Positions 1-5,878 of a stretch of DNA of 6,336 bases are shown here, one piece after another. The stretch covers positions 1 to 6,336 of the forward strand of contig JABABC010000150.1 of NCBI GenBank assembly GCA_014238445.1, written 5' to 3'. Under the pieces are notes generated by a model. That model worked only from the letters and a program-made list of their open reading frames with translations, was not told the DNA's origin and ran no database searches. Each line of letters starts with the position of its first letter. Positions within the stretch are counted from its first letter, which is position 1. This stretch comes from Coxiellaceae bacterium (lineage in GTDB: Bacteria > Pseudomonadota > Gammaproteobacteria > Coxiellales > Coxiellaceae). The position numbers were made by a program, and so were the translations under genes.

Positions 1-402
1 AAAAATGCTGCCGCGCACCGACTCAGACAGTGACCGCAAGGGTAAACTTGAAACAATCTGCCGGATAGAGCCTGTCAGCCCCCCAAGGTGATCCGACAAG
101 TGCTCGGCACTGCCTTCAATGACTCTAATGTGTGGAAATTGTTGGCGCAACTGCCGCACCATCACTGAAGAGCGCTCAACCGCAATTAATCGCTCAGGAT
201 GAATGCCTGATTTGAGCAATTGAGCCGTGACAGCACCCAAGCCTGCGCCTAACTCCACCACATACCCTGGCCGATCAAACGCTTGCGCTGCACTAGCAAT
301 CTCGCGAGCTAAAAAAACCGAACTAGGAAAAACAGCACCCACCCTGGAAGGTGAGCGCACCCACTGACCTAGAAAAATACACCACTTAAAACGCCGCAAC
401 AT
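1..402 (-). CDS. Partial PmtA-like phospholipid N-methyltransferase / class I SAM-dependent methyltransferase (N-terminal 134 codons)
   Basis: This is the 5' part of a leftward gene cut by the window edge; I translated it by hand and found no stop. From ATG at 402 the protein starts MLRRFKWCIFLGQWVRSPSR, followed by VGAVFPSS (residues 21-28). That 'FL..WVRSP..VGAV.PSS' entry is typical of the PmtA-type phosphatidylethanolamine N-methyltransferase family, which is often annotated alongside rRNA adenine methyltransferases. SAM-binding motif I is VVELGAGLGAVT (48-59). The acidic residue after strand 2 is E76 in AVERS, motif II-like VIEGSAE lies at 94-100, and SSLPLRSL (118-125) takes the place of the catalytic-loop motif. 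Known members act at the inner membrane face on phospholipid head groups; the substrate here is inferred. The gene lies 160 bases downstream of the rhomboid gene on the same strand. The start is uncertain: the frame stays open upstream to GTG at 522, which has a better ribosome site. I prefer 402 because family members begin close to this motif. Confidence 0.8.
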   Translation of the reverse strand, partial: MLRRFKWCIFLGQWVRSPSRVGAVFPSSVFLAREIASAAQAFDRPGYVVELGAGLGAVTAQLLKSGIHPERLIAVERSSVMVRQLRQQFPHIRVIEGSAEHLSDHLGGLTGSIRQIVSSLPLRSLSESVRGSIF

Positions 403-562
403 GGGTGTCACACATTGGGATGCCCATACCACAGGGCATAAACATAACAATACACAGACCACACAACAGCGCCATAACTGACGAACCCCGCAAGACCATA
501 ACCATTGACCAAATTGCTTCACTGGAACACCCTAAAATCCCTTATAATGACACCGCGGATCA
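403..562 (-). other. Spacer between rhomboid gene and methyltransferase, containing an in-frame 40-codon upstream extension
   Basis: Reading leftward, the methyltransferase frame is open from GTG at 522 (after a TAG at 534-532). AGGG lies 7-8 bases before that GTG, whereas ATG 402 has no purine-rich site in front. The 40 codons would encode a basic, then very hydrophobic stretch (CCVVCVLLCLCPVVWAS) that looks like a signal or membrane anchor but is unusually rich in Cys and Trp. It could be a real N-terminal extension, a short leader, or chance reading of untranslated DNA. I see no Rho-independent terminator here, so read-through from the rhomboid gene is possible. Confidence 0.4.
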
Positions 563-1387
563 CTACCGCCGACGTCCTTTTATTATCGCCAGCCCAATGC
601 CCGCTAAAAATCCACCCACATGCCCCCAATTAGCCACTGGCCCCAGGAACCCTGTAAAACCTAACACCAACCAACCCAATAACCAATAAGCAATATCCGA
701 TCGTATATAATAGCCCGACCAAGGACGATATTGTGAGAGAAACCATAAATAACCAAACAAGCCATACACCACGCCTGACAACCCACCAAAAGCAGGCCCT
801 ACAATGCATAGCTGAGTGACATTGGATAATAAAGCTGCGATTAATAATAAAACCACATAAAACCATCGTGATTCTTTCACTTCAATCAAACTACCCAGGT
901 CATACAGCCAATACAAATTAAATAACAAGTGTAATAAATTAACATGCAATAACAAGGGCGAAAGCAATCGCCATGGGCTATACATCCATGAGTGCAGCAC
1001 TGTCTGCCCGGGCTCTAATATTAATAACTGCTGAGTTAAGCCTGGCCAGATGGTTCGCTGAATGATAAAGCTCAGTAATGCACACACCATCAACGCTATC
1101 GTCAAGCCATTACCATGTGCTCGTTTAAAATAACGACGATAATGCGCTTTCAATTGACGATCGGAAGACGGTTTTCGTTTCACACGAACACGATAACGTT
1201 GAGCTTCAGGGTCTTGTGTGAACACACTCCACTCAGAACGTGCCCGTTCAACATCGTCACCCTTAATCACCCACAATTCGAATTGCTCATCCTGCGATGT
1301 GACACGAGACTCAATACCTAAAGATTGCAAATAACCCGAAAAATGCGATAACGCTTTTTTCGATGACCAAACACCAATCAATCGCAT
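563..1387 (-). CDS. glpG: GlpG-type rhomboid intramembrane serine protease
   Basis: This is a membrane-embedded serine protease that cleaves transmembrane helices. Numbering from the upstream ATG at 1393 (276 residues): the N-terminal soluble domain (about 3-75) resembles the cytosolic domain of E. coli GlpG, with LQSLGIESRVT, ELWVI, DDVERARSEW and DPEAQRY. A basic linker (about 70-93) precedes the six-helix core. Core signatures are WR at 141-142 in loop L1, H150, H155 and N159 in LHVNLLHLLFN (E. coli H145/H150/N154, oxyanion side), the nucleophile S206 in GLSGVVYG, a glycine-rich helix GLFGYLWF, and the catalytic base H258 in WGHVGGFLAGIGLA. All catalytic residues are intact and the length matches GlpG (276 in E. 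coli). I place the start at ATG 1387, two codons later (274 aa), because AAGGA sits 6 bases before it but directly abuts ATG 1393. It follows the TPR methyltransferase by 22 bases, so the two are probably cotranscribed. It is not in the glpE-glpG-glpR setting of E. coli. Its substrates are unknown. Confidence 0.93.
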   Translation of the reverse strand: MRLIGVWSSKKALSHFSGYLQSLGIESRVTSQDEQFELWVIKGDDVERARSEWSVFTQDPEAQRYRVRVKRKPSSDRQLKAHYRRYFKRAHGNGLTIALMVCALLSFIIQRTIWPGLTQQLLILEPGQTVLHSWMYSPWRLLSPLLLHVNLLHLLFNLYWLYDLGSLIEVKESRWFYVVLLLIAALLSNVTQLCIVGPAFGGLSGVVYGLFGYLWFLSQYRPWSGYYIRSDIAYWLLGWLVLGFTGFLGPVANWGHVGGFLAGIGLAIIKGRRR

Positions 1388-1393
1388 AACCAT

Positions 1394-1398
1394 TCCTT
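1394..1398 (-). promoter_or_regulatory. Ribosome binding site deciding the rhomboid start
   Basis: AAGGA on the minus strand ends immediately before ATG 1393 and 6 bases before the in-frame ATG 1387. Normal spacing favours 1387, giving a protein beginning MRLIGVWSSKK. Confidence 0.7.
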
Positions 1399-1409
1399 AT
1401 TATGAACAA

Positions 1410-2981
1410 TTAGATAACAGTGAGCTCTTCACGCAACCGCTCCACCCACTGCTTGGCATCATGATCACCCACTTGAAATTCTAAAGCACGCTCAAAATGA
1501 CCCAAAGCCTCCTGCTGCAAACTCACATGGTACAAACTATAACCCCAATTGAAATGCAATGCATAGGTTGGCTCAAAGTAGAGCGCCGATTGCTCATAAT
1601 AATGAATAGCCCGCTGATAATATTCGGCCTCATGGTAGTACACAGCCAAATCAAATAAGATGTCATGACTATCAGGAAGGTAATAGAATTGCTCTGCCAC
1701 CTTAGGCAGATGTTCCGTTAAATATTGCACCAAATCCTCATCCGCGTCATCAATCAGCTCATTAATACGATCACTGACTTGTTCATAGATATAAGGATCC
1801 CATCGCGACAACGACAAATATGCAGCAATAGTCTTTAATGGCTGCTTATCGATAATCGGCTCCATGTGCTCATAAAAGCAAAAAAACTCCGCCGGGCCGA
1901 AAGCCATTAAATTAGCTGTTTGTGCCAGTTGGGTAGCAGGCAATTGGTCAAGTGTCATCCCCATTAAAAACAAACCGGAGACAAAGCCATCAATCGCATA
2001 AGGAACCTGACAATCGCCACCTTGTGACTTACAGTATTCCCCCAAGGCATGGAAGTTAACCATCAGTGAAAAACTACCATGGATCGCAAATTCAGGTGGC
2101 TCCAAGCCATCAATTTCATCCCAACTGACATACCCTTTATCAGAACTCAATAACACCATACGATCATTTGCAAGTTTTTTAAGGTTTTCCAATCCGCGCA
2201 AAGAACCAATGGGGAACTGAAGCTGTGTATTATCAGATAGTGCTCGGTAACTATTCAATAAACGGTCAAAGTCTGGGTGTTGATAATAATTCTCAGGCAT
2301 CGCTGATTGTGTAAAAGCAAAATCCACCTTTTCCCAATCACACGGTCCGTCTTCACCTATATTGGATGCCTTAGTAGTTAATGTGACTAAGGTTTCCTCA
2401 AGACGACCCTCGTTAACTCGAAAGACATCCGTAACGATAGAGTCAAATAAATAGTTTGCAAAGACAATCACCGGCTGTTGGATATCACCATGCGCTAAGA
2501 CACGATCTTGATGAATTAAATGCAAGTGATCATCTTTTTCAAAATCAAATTGTGCAAAATCGAGCAAGCCCGATTCAATAAATTCAGTCAATGCGGGATG
2601 CTTTTGCCAAAACTCAATATTACTAGCTGTAAAGTCGGTCATGACATAACACACTGGCATCTGTTTAACACCTTTCGCCTGCATAATTTCTTGCAGCTTT
2701 TTCAAAAAGTAAAAGCCAAACTGGCCATGGCCTGCACCAATTTCAACGCAATAAAAAGGCTGCCCTGATAACTCTGGGTGTGCTGCCTGCCAATCATCAA
2801 CAAACGCAGCAACTACCGCGGCATAGTGATACGCAATAAAGGGGTTAGTGGTAATATAACAAGGCACATCACCTGACCAGGCATCTATCCCAGATTGATC
2901 ATAGTATTGGCGCTGCGCTTGCCAGACTTTCGACTGTGAAAAAACTTGTTGATGCTCAATCGTCACGAGCTGCTTTGTCAT
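1410..2981 (-). CDS. MidA-like SAM-dependent methyltransferase with C-terminal TPR repeats
   Basis: The gene encodes a 523-residue, probably cytoplasmic protein. From the ATG at 2981 it begins MTKQLVTIEHQQVFSQSKVW, followed by a conserved-looking block with AWSGDVPCYITTNPFIAYHYA (two runs, about 34-54). Motif I of a Rossmann methyltransferase is VEIGAGHGQFG (79-89), with TDFTASNIEFW (115-125) after it. VIVFANYLFDSIVTDVF (171-187) resembles the 'ANE..DALP' segment of the MidA/NDUFAF7 family, which methylates arginine in a respiratory complex I subunit in mitochondria. Near the C-terminus are two TPR-like units at about 441-474 (LAVYYHEAEYYQRAIHYYEQ) and 475-508 (WGYSLYHVSLQQEALGHFERAL). The fusion suggests a methyltransferase with its own protein-docking module; the substrate is unknown. 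Upstream in-frame starts exist at 3002 and 3059, but AGGGGG lies 4 bases before 2981 and a -10-like TATACT at 3021-3016 would exclude the longer forms. It heads a leftward unit with the rhomboid gene. Confidence 0.72.
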   Translation of the reverse strand: MTKQLVTIEHQQVFSQSKVWQAQRQYYDQSGIDAWSGDVPCYITTNPFIAYHYAAVVAAFVDDWQAAHPELSGQPFYCVEIGAGHGQFGFYFLKKLQEIMQAKGVKQMPVCYVMTDFTASNIEFWQKHPALTEFIESGLLDFAQFDFEKDDHLHLIHQDRVLAHGDIQQPVIVFANYLFDSIVTDVFRVNEGRLEETLVTLTTKASNIGEDGPCDWEKVDFAFTQSAMPENYYQHPDFDRLLNSYRALSDNTQLQFPIGSLRGLENLKKLANDRMVLLSSDKGYVSWDEIDGLEPPEFAIHGSFSLMVNFHALGEYCKSQGGDCQVPYAIDGFVSGLFLMGMTLDQLPATQLAQTANLMAFGPAEFFCFYEHMEPIIDKQPLKTIAAYLSLSRWDPYIYEQVSDRINELIDDADEDLVQYLTEHLPKVAEQFYYLPDSHDILFDLAVYYHEAEYYQRAIHYYEQSALYFEPTYALHFNWGYSLYHVSLQQEALGHFERALEFQVGDHDAKQWVERLREELTVI

Positions 2982-2985
2982 GAGG

Positions 2986-2991
2986 CCCCCT
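2986..2991 (-). promoter_or_regulatory. Ribosome binding site supporting start at 2981
   Basis: AGGGGG on the minus strand lies 4 bases upstream of ATG 2981. The alternative starts at 3002 and 3059 have no comparable site. A GGAGG further up (about 3050-3054) could serve GTG codons near 3044 and 3041 if a longer transcript exists. Confidence 0.55.
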
Positions 2992-3015
2992 ATGCCATCC
3001 ATAATGCTGTCACGT

Positions 3016-3043
3016 AGTATACGCGAATCACAATAAATCACCA
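3016..3043 (-). promoter_or_regulatory. Candidate sigma70 promoter for the leftward unit
   Basis: Reading leftward, TATACT (3021-3016; 5 of 6 to TATAAT) is preceded after 16 bases by TGGTGA (3043-3038; only 3 of 6 to TTGACA). Transcription would begin near 3009, leaving a leader of about 28 bases before ATG 2981. The -10 is good and the -35 weak, so an activator or another sigma factor is possible. Confidence 0.4.
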
Positions 3044-3093
3044 CGTACACCTCCCACATAACCTATACACTAAAAGCATCTACCAACGATGCG

Positions 3094-3122
3094 TTGCGGA
3101 ACGAGACCTTTTTCGATAAGAT
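3094..3122 (+). promoter_or_regulatory. Candidate sigma70 promoter for rsfS-rlmH-mrdA
   Basis: TTGCGG (3094-3099) and TAAGAT (3117-3122) are separated by exactly 17 bases. They match the consensus at 3 of 6 and 4 of 6 positions. Initiation near 3129 would give a leader of about 22 bases before the rsfS ATG at 3151. It lies back to back with the leftward promoter, about 50 bases apart. Confidence 0.4.
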
Positions 3123-3150
3123 GCACTCTTTTTTGACCATCGGATCCATC

Positions 3151-3513
3151 ATGAACACCAACAGCCTCTCACCCCATGAATTACATGAGTTAATTATCAC
3201 CGCCCTAGACGACAACAAGGCTATCGACATTAAGTCATTCGATGTCACACACCTGACAGACGTCACAGACAGCATTGTCGTTTGCACCTCGACCTCAAAA
3301 CGCCACGCCTTAACTCTCGCTGAAAAAGTCAGCACTCTTGCGAAACAACAAGGCGAGCGCGCGCTCAGCACAGAAGGGGATGAGAATAGTGAATGGATCC
3401 TCATCGACTTTGTTGATGTCGTTGTGCACATCATGCTAGCTGAAACACGCGAGTTTTATAGCATCGAAAAGCTCTGGAACATGACAGAGTCTTCACGTCA
3501 ACAACAAAGCTAA
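3151..3513 (+). CDS. rsfS: Ribosomal silencing factor RsfS (Iojap family)
   Basis: RsfS binds ribosomal protein uL14 on the 50S subunit and blocks subunit joining, lowering translation in stationary phase or starvation. The 120-residue product fits the family (about 105-120). Diagnostic segments are DIKSFDVTHLTDVTDSIVVC (26-45), the STSKRHALTLAEKV stretch (47-60) matching E. coli 'TSSRHVMSIADHV', the acidic EGDENSEWILIDFVDVVVHI (75-94), and the closing REFYSIEKLW (100-109). I chose ATG 3151 because the product then begins a few residues before the family's conserved first helix. The frame is open upstream to TTG 3094 and ATG 3121, but those codons overlap the likely promoter and have no family counterpart. 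The ribosome site is weak (GGAT, about 6 bases upstream). It lies 7 bases ahead of rlmH and is surely in the same transcript. The usual upstream neighbour nadD is absent. Confidence 0.95.
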   Translation: MNTNSLSPHELHELIITALDDNKAIDIKSFDVTHLTDVTDSIVVCTSTSKRHALTLAEKVSTLAKQQGERALSTEGDENSEWILIDFVDVVVHIMLAETREFYSIEKLWNMTESSRQQQS

Positions 3514-3520
3514 TGGCCAC

Positions 3521-3988
3521 ATGAAAATTACGTTAATTGCCGTCGAAAACAGCCCTCCAACTTGGGCGAATGACGGCTTTGAAGCCTATGCCAAACGCCT
3601 ACCCAAAGACTATCAGCTAAAACTCATCAGCATTGCTGCCAATAAACGCGGAAAACAAGCCCCTATTGCGCAGATCCTTGAACAAGAAGGTCAGCGCATC
3701 ACGCAAGCGATTCCTGCTGGCAACCACGTGATAGCCCTCGATCGCTTAGGCTCACCCATCTCCACTCATCAAATAGCCGATAAGCTCCTGCAATGGCATG
3801 ACAACTACCAAGATATCAGCTTGCTCATCGGTGGCCCTGAAGGGCTAGCACCACAATGCTTATCACAAGCACACACCCAATGGTCATTATCAGCACTCAC
3901 CCTACCCCACCCGCTCGTGAAAGTGGTCATGGCAGAACAACTCTATCGCGCCTGGAGCATTCACCAGAATCATCCTTACCATCGCTAA
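3521..3988 (+). CDS. rlmH: 23S rRNA (pseudouridine1915-N3)-methyltransferase RlmH
   Basis: RlmH is a small SPOUT (trefoil-knot) methyltransferase that adds a methyl group to N3 of pseudouridine 1915 in helix 69 of 23S rRNA, acting on assembled 70S ribosomes with SAM. The 155-residue product is full length (E. coli 155). Signatures: an N-terminal MKITLIAVEN strand, FEAYAKRLPKD (20-30), KRGKQAPIAQIL (42-53), SAM-pocket LIGGPEGL (102-109), SLSALTLPHPLVK (122-134) forming the knot, and the conserved tail LYRAWSIHQNHPYHR (141-155). The tail ends one residue earlier than the E. coli protein. It follows rsfS by 7 bases. The Shine-Dalgarno sequence is poor, so translation may depend on coupling to rsfS. 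The 3' end overlaps a candidate mrdA promoter. Confidence 0.97.
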   Translation: MKITLIAVENSPPTWANDGFEAYAKRLPKDYQLKLISIAANKRGKQAPIAQILEQEGQRITQAIPAGNHVIALDRLGSPISTHQIADKLLQWHDNYQDISLLIGGPEGLAPQCLSQAHTQWSLSALTLPHPLVKVVMAEQLYRAWSIHQNHPYHR

Positions 3989-4004
3989 TAAAACGTGCTA
4001 GATT
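3976..4004 (+). promoter_or_regulatory. Candidate internal promoter for mrdA (extended -10)
   Basis: TTACCA (3976-3981, 4 of 6 to TTGACA) lies 17 bases before TAGATT (3999-4004, 4 of 6 to TATAAT). The -10 is preceded by TG at 3996-3997, giving an extended -10. It overlaps the last codons of rlmH and would let mrdA be transcribed separately, with a leader of about 30 bases. Confidence 0.35.
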
Positions 4005-4008
4005 AGCG
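3983..4008. repeat. Inverted repeat across the rlmH stop codon and the mrdA promoter region
   Basis: CGCTAAT (3983-3989) is perfectly complementary to ATTAGCG (4002-4008), a 7-base stem with a 12-base loop. It contains the rlmH TAA and overlaps the candidate -10. No T-run follows, so it is not a classical terminator. It could be an operator-like palindrome, an RNA processing hairpin, or chance. Confidence 0.35.
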
Positions 4009-4042
4009 GTCATCTAACTGGACTGACAACCTCATCATTTTC

Positions 4043-5878
4043 ATGAAACAACACTCTGATCAACCTGAATTTCAACGTCGCTACCGCCGTCTCATAGGTG
4101 GCGCTTGCTTCGTACTACTCATCTTGATCGTGCGTCTCTTTTATCTCCAAATTATCAGTCATCACCAATACACCACCCTCTCCAGGGACAATTTCCTCAA
4201 CGTCATGGCCAAAACACCTGAACGCGGACTGATTTACGATCGTCATGGAGTACTGCTTGCCAAGAATATTCCCAGCTACACCTTAAGCCTCATTCCAGGA
4301 AAAATACAAGACATGGATGCAACGCTCGAGAGTTTACACACACTACTCAATATCAATAAAGATACCATCCAGCGCTTTCAACATCGCCTCAATCAATACC
4401 ATCCCTACGACCTTGCGCCACTCCCCGCCAAACTCAACGAACAACAAATCGATCGCTTTTATGTCAACGCATACCGCTTCCCGGGAGTTTCAATTAACAC
4501 CTCATTACAGCGCGAATACCCGCTGAAAGGTATAGGAAGCAGTGTGGTAGGTTATGTCGGTAGAATCAATGCACACGACCTTCGCAGTTATAATGCAAAC
4601 AATTACCGCGCGTCCACGTACATTGGAAAAACGGGCATTGAAAAAGGCCTAGAAACCACCTTGCATGGCCAAACGGGTATTGAGCAAGTTGAAATCAATG
4701 CGCGAGGGGAAATAGTTCACACCTTAAGCCAACAACCTGCGCAGGCTGGACCGACACTTTATCTCACCATTGATAGTCGCTTACAACAATTCATTATTAA
4801 AACACTAGGCAACTTATCTGCAGCTGTAGTAGCTATTGACCCTAGTAATGGTGAAATTCTTGCCTTGGTATCAACACCCACCTATAACGCCAACCTGTTT
4901 TCTCAAGGCATGAGCACACAAGAATATCAGACCTTAGCAACCAACCCACGTCACCCACTGTATAATAAAACCATTCAAGGACTGTATTCACCTGGCTCAA
5001 CCATCAAACCTTTTTATGCCATTTCAGCATTAGACAATGGCATTATCACACCGCAATCCTACATCAATGACCCCGGCTGGTTTTCACCGCCCAATAGCAC
5101 GCATAAATTCCGTGACTGGAAAGCACAAGGTCATGGCAAGGTTAATATTAGTAAAGCCTTAATGGTATCCTGCGATACGTTTTTTTACTGGCTGTCCACT
5201 AAAATGGGTATCGATCTTATTGATCACACCTTAACAACGTTTGGCTTTGGCACATCAACACATCTCGGTCTGCCCTCCGAACTGAACGGCACCATCCCCT
5301 CACCAACCTGGAAGTCCACCCACAAGGCTTCACCGTGGTATGTCGGTGATACCGTGATTACCGGTATTGGACAAGGGTCTTTACTCGTTACCCCACTGCA
5401 ACTAGCCAGCGCAACCGCCACCCTGGCCATGCACGGAAAACACTACCAACCGCACCTGGTACATGCCATTCAAACAGACCCAAAAACTCACACATTGGTT
5501 GAACCACAACTCACCTCAACCATCACACTTAAAAACCCTCACAACTGGGATATTGTCATCGATGCACTGCAGGATGTTGTGCGAAGCCCCAATGGAACAG
5601 CGCACTACTTTGGTCACCCCAACTACACTGTGGCTGCAAAAACTGGTACCGCACAAGTCTATGGGCACCATAGAGATGAAGTGTATGTGCAAAATAACGT
5701 GCCGTGGAAACTCCGCAACAATCACCTCTTCATTGATTTCGCACCCGTTGAACAACCCAAAATAGCCTTAGCGATCGTGATTGAACATGAGGGTGGTGTT
5801 GACCACATTGCCAGACTAATCACCGATTACTACTTATTGCACTGCTTAGAGACACCCCATACTAACGCACACACGTAA
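4043..5878 (+). CDS. mrdA: Penicillin-binding protein 2 (elongasome peptidoglycan D,D-transpeptidase)
   Basis: PBP2 is the class B transpeptidase that crosslinks lateral-wall peptidoglycan with the glycosyltransferase RodA in the Rod complex and keeps cells rod-shaped. The 611-residue product (E. coli 633) has a basic cytoplasmic tip (1-17) and one membrane anchor (about 18-38). Its periplasmic pedestal carries ERGLIYDRHGVLLAKN (60-75), YRFPGVSI (144-151), SVVGYVGRIN (167-176) and GKTGIEKGLETTLHGQTG (195-212). The transpeptidase domain has all three motifs: SxxK at S319-T-I-K322 (acyl-enzyme serine 319, in SPGSTIKPF), S376-C-D378, the SxD form characteristic of PBP2, and K533-T-G-T536. The E. 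coli protein has KSGT at the last motif. VGDTVITGIGQGSLLVTPLQ (434-453) is also highly conserved. The C-terminal tail is shorter than in E. coli. No clear Shine-Dalgarno precedes ATG 4043, but the next Met is inside the pedestal, so the start is secure. rodA/mrdB does not follow. Confidence 0.96.
   Translation: MKQHSDQPEFQRRYRRLIGGACFVLLILIVRLFYLQIISHHQYTTLSRDNFLNVMAKTPERGLIYDRHGVLLAKNIPSYTLSLIPGKIQDMDATLESLHTLLNINKDTIQRFQHRLNQYHPYDLAPLPAKLNEQQIDRFYVNAYRFPGVSINTSLQREYPLKGIGSSVVGYVGRINAHDLRSYNANNYRASTYIGKTGIEKGLETTLHGQTGIEQVEINARGEIVHTLSQQPAQAGPTLYLTIDSRLQQFIIKTLGNLSAAVVAIDPSNGEILALVSTPTYNANLFSQGMSTQEYQTLATNPRHPLYNKTIQGLYSPGSTIKPFYAISALDNGIITPQSYINDPGWFSPPNSTHKFRDWKAQGHGKVNISKALMVSCDTFFYWLSTKMGIDLIDHTLTTFGFGTSTHLGLPSELNGTIPSPTWKSTHKASPWYVGDTVITGIGQGSLLVTPLQLASATATLAMHGKHYQPHLVHAIQTDPKTHTLVEPQLTSTITLKNPHNWDIVIDALQDVVRSPNGTAHYFGHPNYTVAAKTGTAQVYGHHRDEVYVQNNVPWKLRNNHLFIDFAPVEQPKIALAIVIEHEGGVDHIARLITDYYLLHCLETPHTNAHT

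Noticed and set aside
405..689. 94-codon plus-strand open frame
   Set aside because: It overlaps the rhomboid 3' end antisense, is Pro/Asn/Thr-rich as expected from reading the C/A-rich strand, and has no motif or ribosome site.
630..866. 78-codon minus-strand open frame
   Set aside because: It lies in another frame inside the intact rhomboid gene; the hydrophobic look is a shadow of the membrane helices.
2982..3059. 26-residue N-terminal extension of the TPR methyltransferase from ATG 3059
   Set aside because: Its initiation site is poor, it overlaps a TATACT element, and ATG 2981 has a good ribosome site.
3094..3150. N-terminal extension of RsfS from TTG 3094 or ATG 3121
   Set aside because: It overlaps the best promoter candidate, and RsfS proteins begin close to the residues encoded after 3151.
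3063..3434. 123-codon minus-strand open frame opposite rsfS
   Set aside because: It is antisense to a clear RsfS gene, Ser/Val-rich and without recognisable family features.
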